Shown: positions 63,444 through 64,000 of the stretch, piece after piece
Layout: every line of letters starts with the position of its first letter
How positions within the stretch are numbered: the first letter of the stretch is position 1
Assembly (NCBI RefSeq): GCF_905475345.1
Contig: NC_066599.1
Span: 1,439,501-1,503,500, forward strand
Direction: 5' to 3'
Length of the DNA: 64,000 bases
Source of the DNA: Vespula vulgaris
Lineage: Eukaryota > Arthropoda > Insecta > Hymenoptera > Vespidae
Notes under the pieces: model-generated
What the model was told of the DNA's origin: nothing
The model's database searches: none
The model's input: only the letters and a program-made list of their open reading frames with translations
Position numbers and translations under genes: made by a program

Positions 63444-64000
63444 AAAGCGACAAAGATGGAACTCACAATCTTAATTTGTTTTTAGATCAGCCAACTCTAA
63501 CAAATTTTTCGTAGGATTTATTATTGCTAAGAATAAATTTTTAATTCGTTATTACGTTTTTAATTGCGTATGGATTATTAGGAAAAAAAAAAGGATTTCG
63601 AAAAAGAGAAGAAAGTCATTTTCGAATAAGCAAATCTTGAAAGGTCGGTGGATCCTTTGGAAACGCAAAGCAGAAACGAAATTCGGTATAGAAGATAAAA
63701 GGACGTGGTCGCTTTACGCTAGACATCCGTCGAGACCACGTTTGAAAGAACGACAGGATTACGTTTCCTTCAATTTCCTCTTTTGAGGATGAAAGGAGAC
63801 ACTCGACAGTGCGTGTATAGTCTCTATACTTTGTCCTATTATACGAATCGGAGATAAAAAGTTTCTAGCGCAAAGTTTAATAAGTTTAATTCGCGATACT
63901 AATGCCACAATAGAAAATTAATATACTGTATGGAAAATATTTATTTATAGTACAGATATAAAGTTGATAATAGTTTTTATTCGAACCGATATCTTCATTT
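63444..64000. other. Window end, no gene seen
   Basis: AT-rich with a GC-balanced patch at 63650-63800 that includes an 8-bp inverted pair ACGTGGTC (63703-63710) / GACCACGT (63734-63741). No coding frame is supported. Confidence 0.5.

Overview
The window reads as nuclear DNA of an insect, most likely a hymenopteran (bee, wasp or ant). The reasons are AT-rich non-coding DNA with abundant CpG/TCGA words, very dense CT/GA and TA microsatellites, GT-AG introns that are sometimes under 100 bp, and gene products that match animal families. The exact taxon cannot be fixed by eye. There is no sign of bacterial operons, CRISPR arrays or prophage.

Layout. Four protein-coding genes can be assembled exon by exon. 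(1) A plus-strand PDZ scaffold gene (CDS 6318-10543, 4 exons, 869 aa from the first certain Met). (2) A minus-strand PDZ scaffold gene (CDS 19872-12101, 3 exons, 732 aa). These two are convergent, share the same order (long low-complexity N-terminus, divergent PDZ, C-terminal IL16/PDZD2-like PDZ) and stop only about 1.6 kb apart, so they look like an old inverted duplication. (3) GOLPH3, the PI4P-binding Golgi adaptor (46762-48338, plus, 4 exons, 305 aa). (4) ARMT1, a DUF89 damage-control phosphatase (54165-52332, minus, 6 exons, 469 aa). GOLPH3 and ARMT1 are also convergent, with about 4 kb of AT-rich 3' sequence between them.

The rest is gene-poor. 1-6.2 kb probably holds the 5' part of the first PDZ gene (introns or UTR). 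20-46 kb shows no recognisable gene and is full of polypurine/polypyrimidine tracts, several arranged as GA-then-CT or CT-then-GA inverted pairs. 54.4-58.9 kb is similar. At 58.9-61.4 kb there is a promoter-like region with CCAAT boxes, a perfect NRF-1 palindrome and a YY1-like site, two diverged copies of a first-exon/donor segment, and a stop-rich possible exon carrying four copies of a TAGAGTCAGTG motif. This is the best candidate for an undescribed non-coding transcript, although it could be the 5' UTR of a gene beyond 64 kb. A 107-bp mariner/Tc1-type MITE lies at 62880-62986.

The two PDZ proteins are presumably membrane- or cortex-associated scaffolds. GOLPH3 and ARMT1 are housekeeping genes with no functional link evident from position. 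All splice sites, identities and motif matches were read by eye and are not backed by any search.
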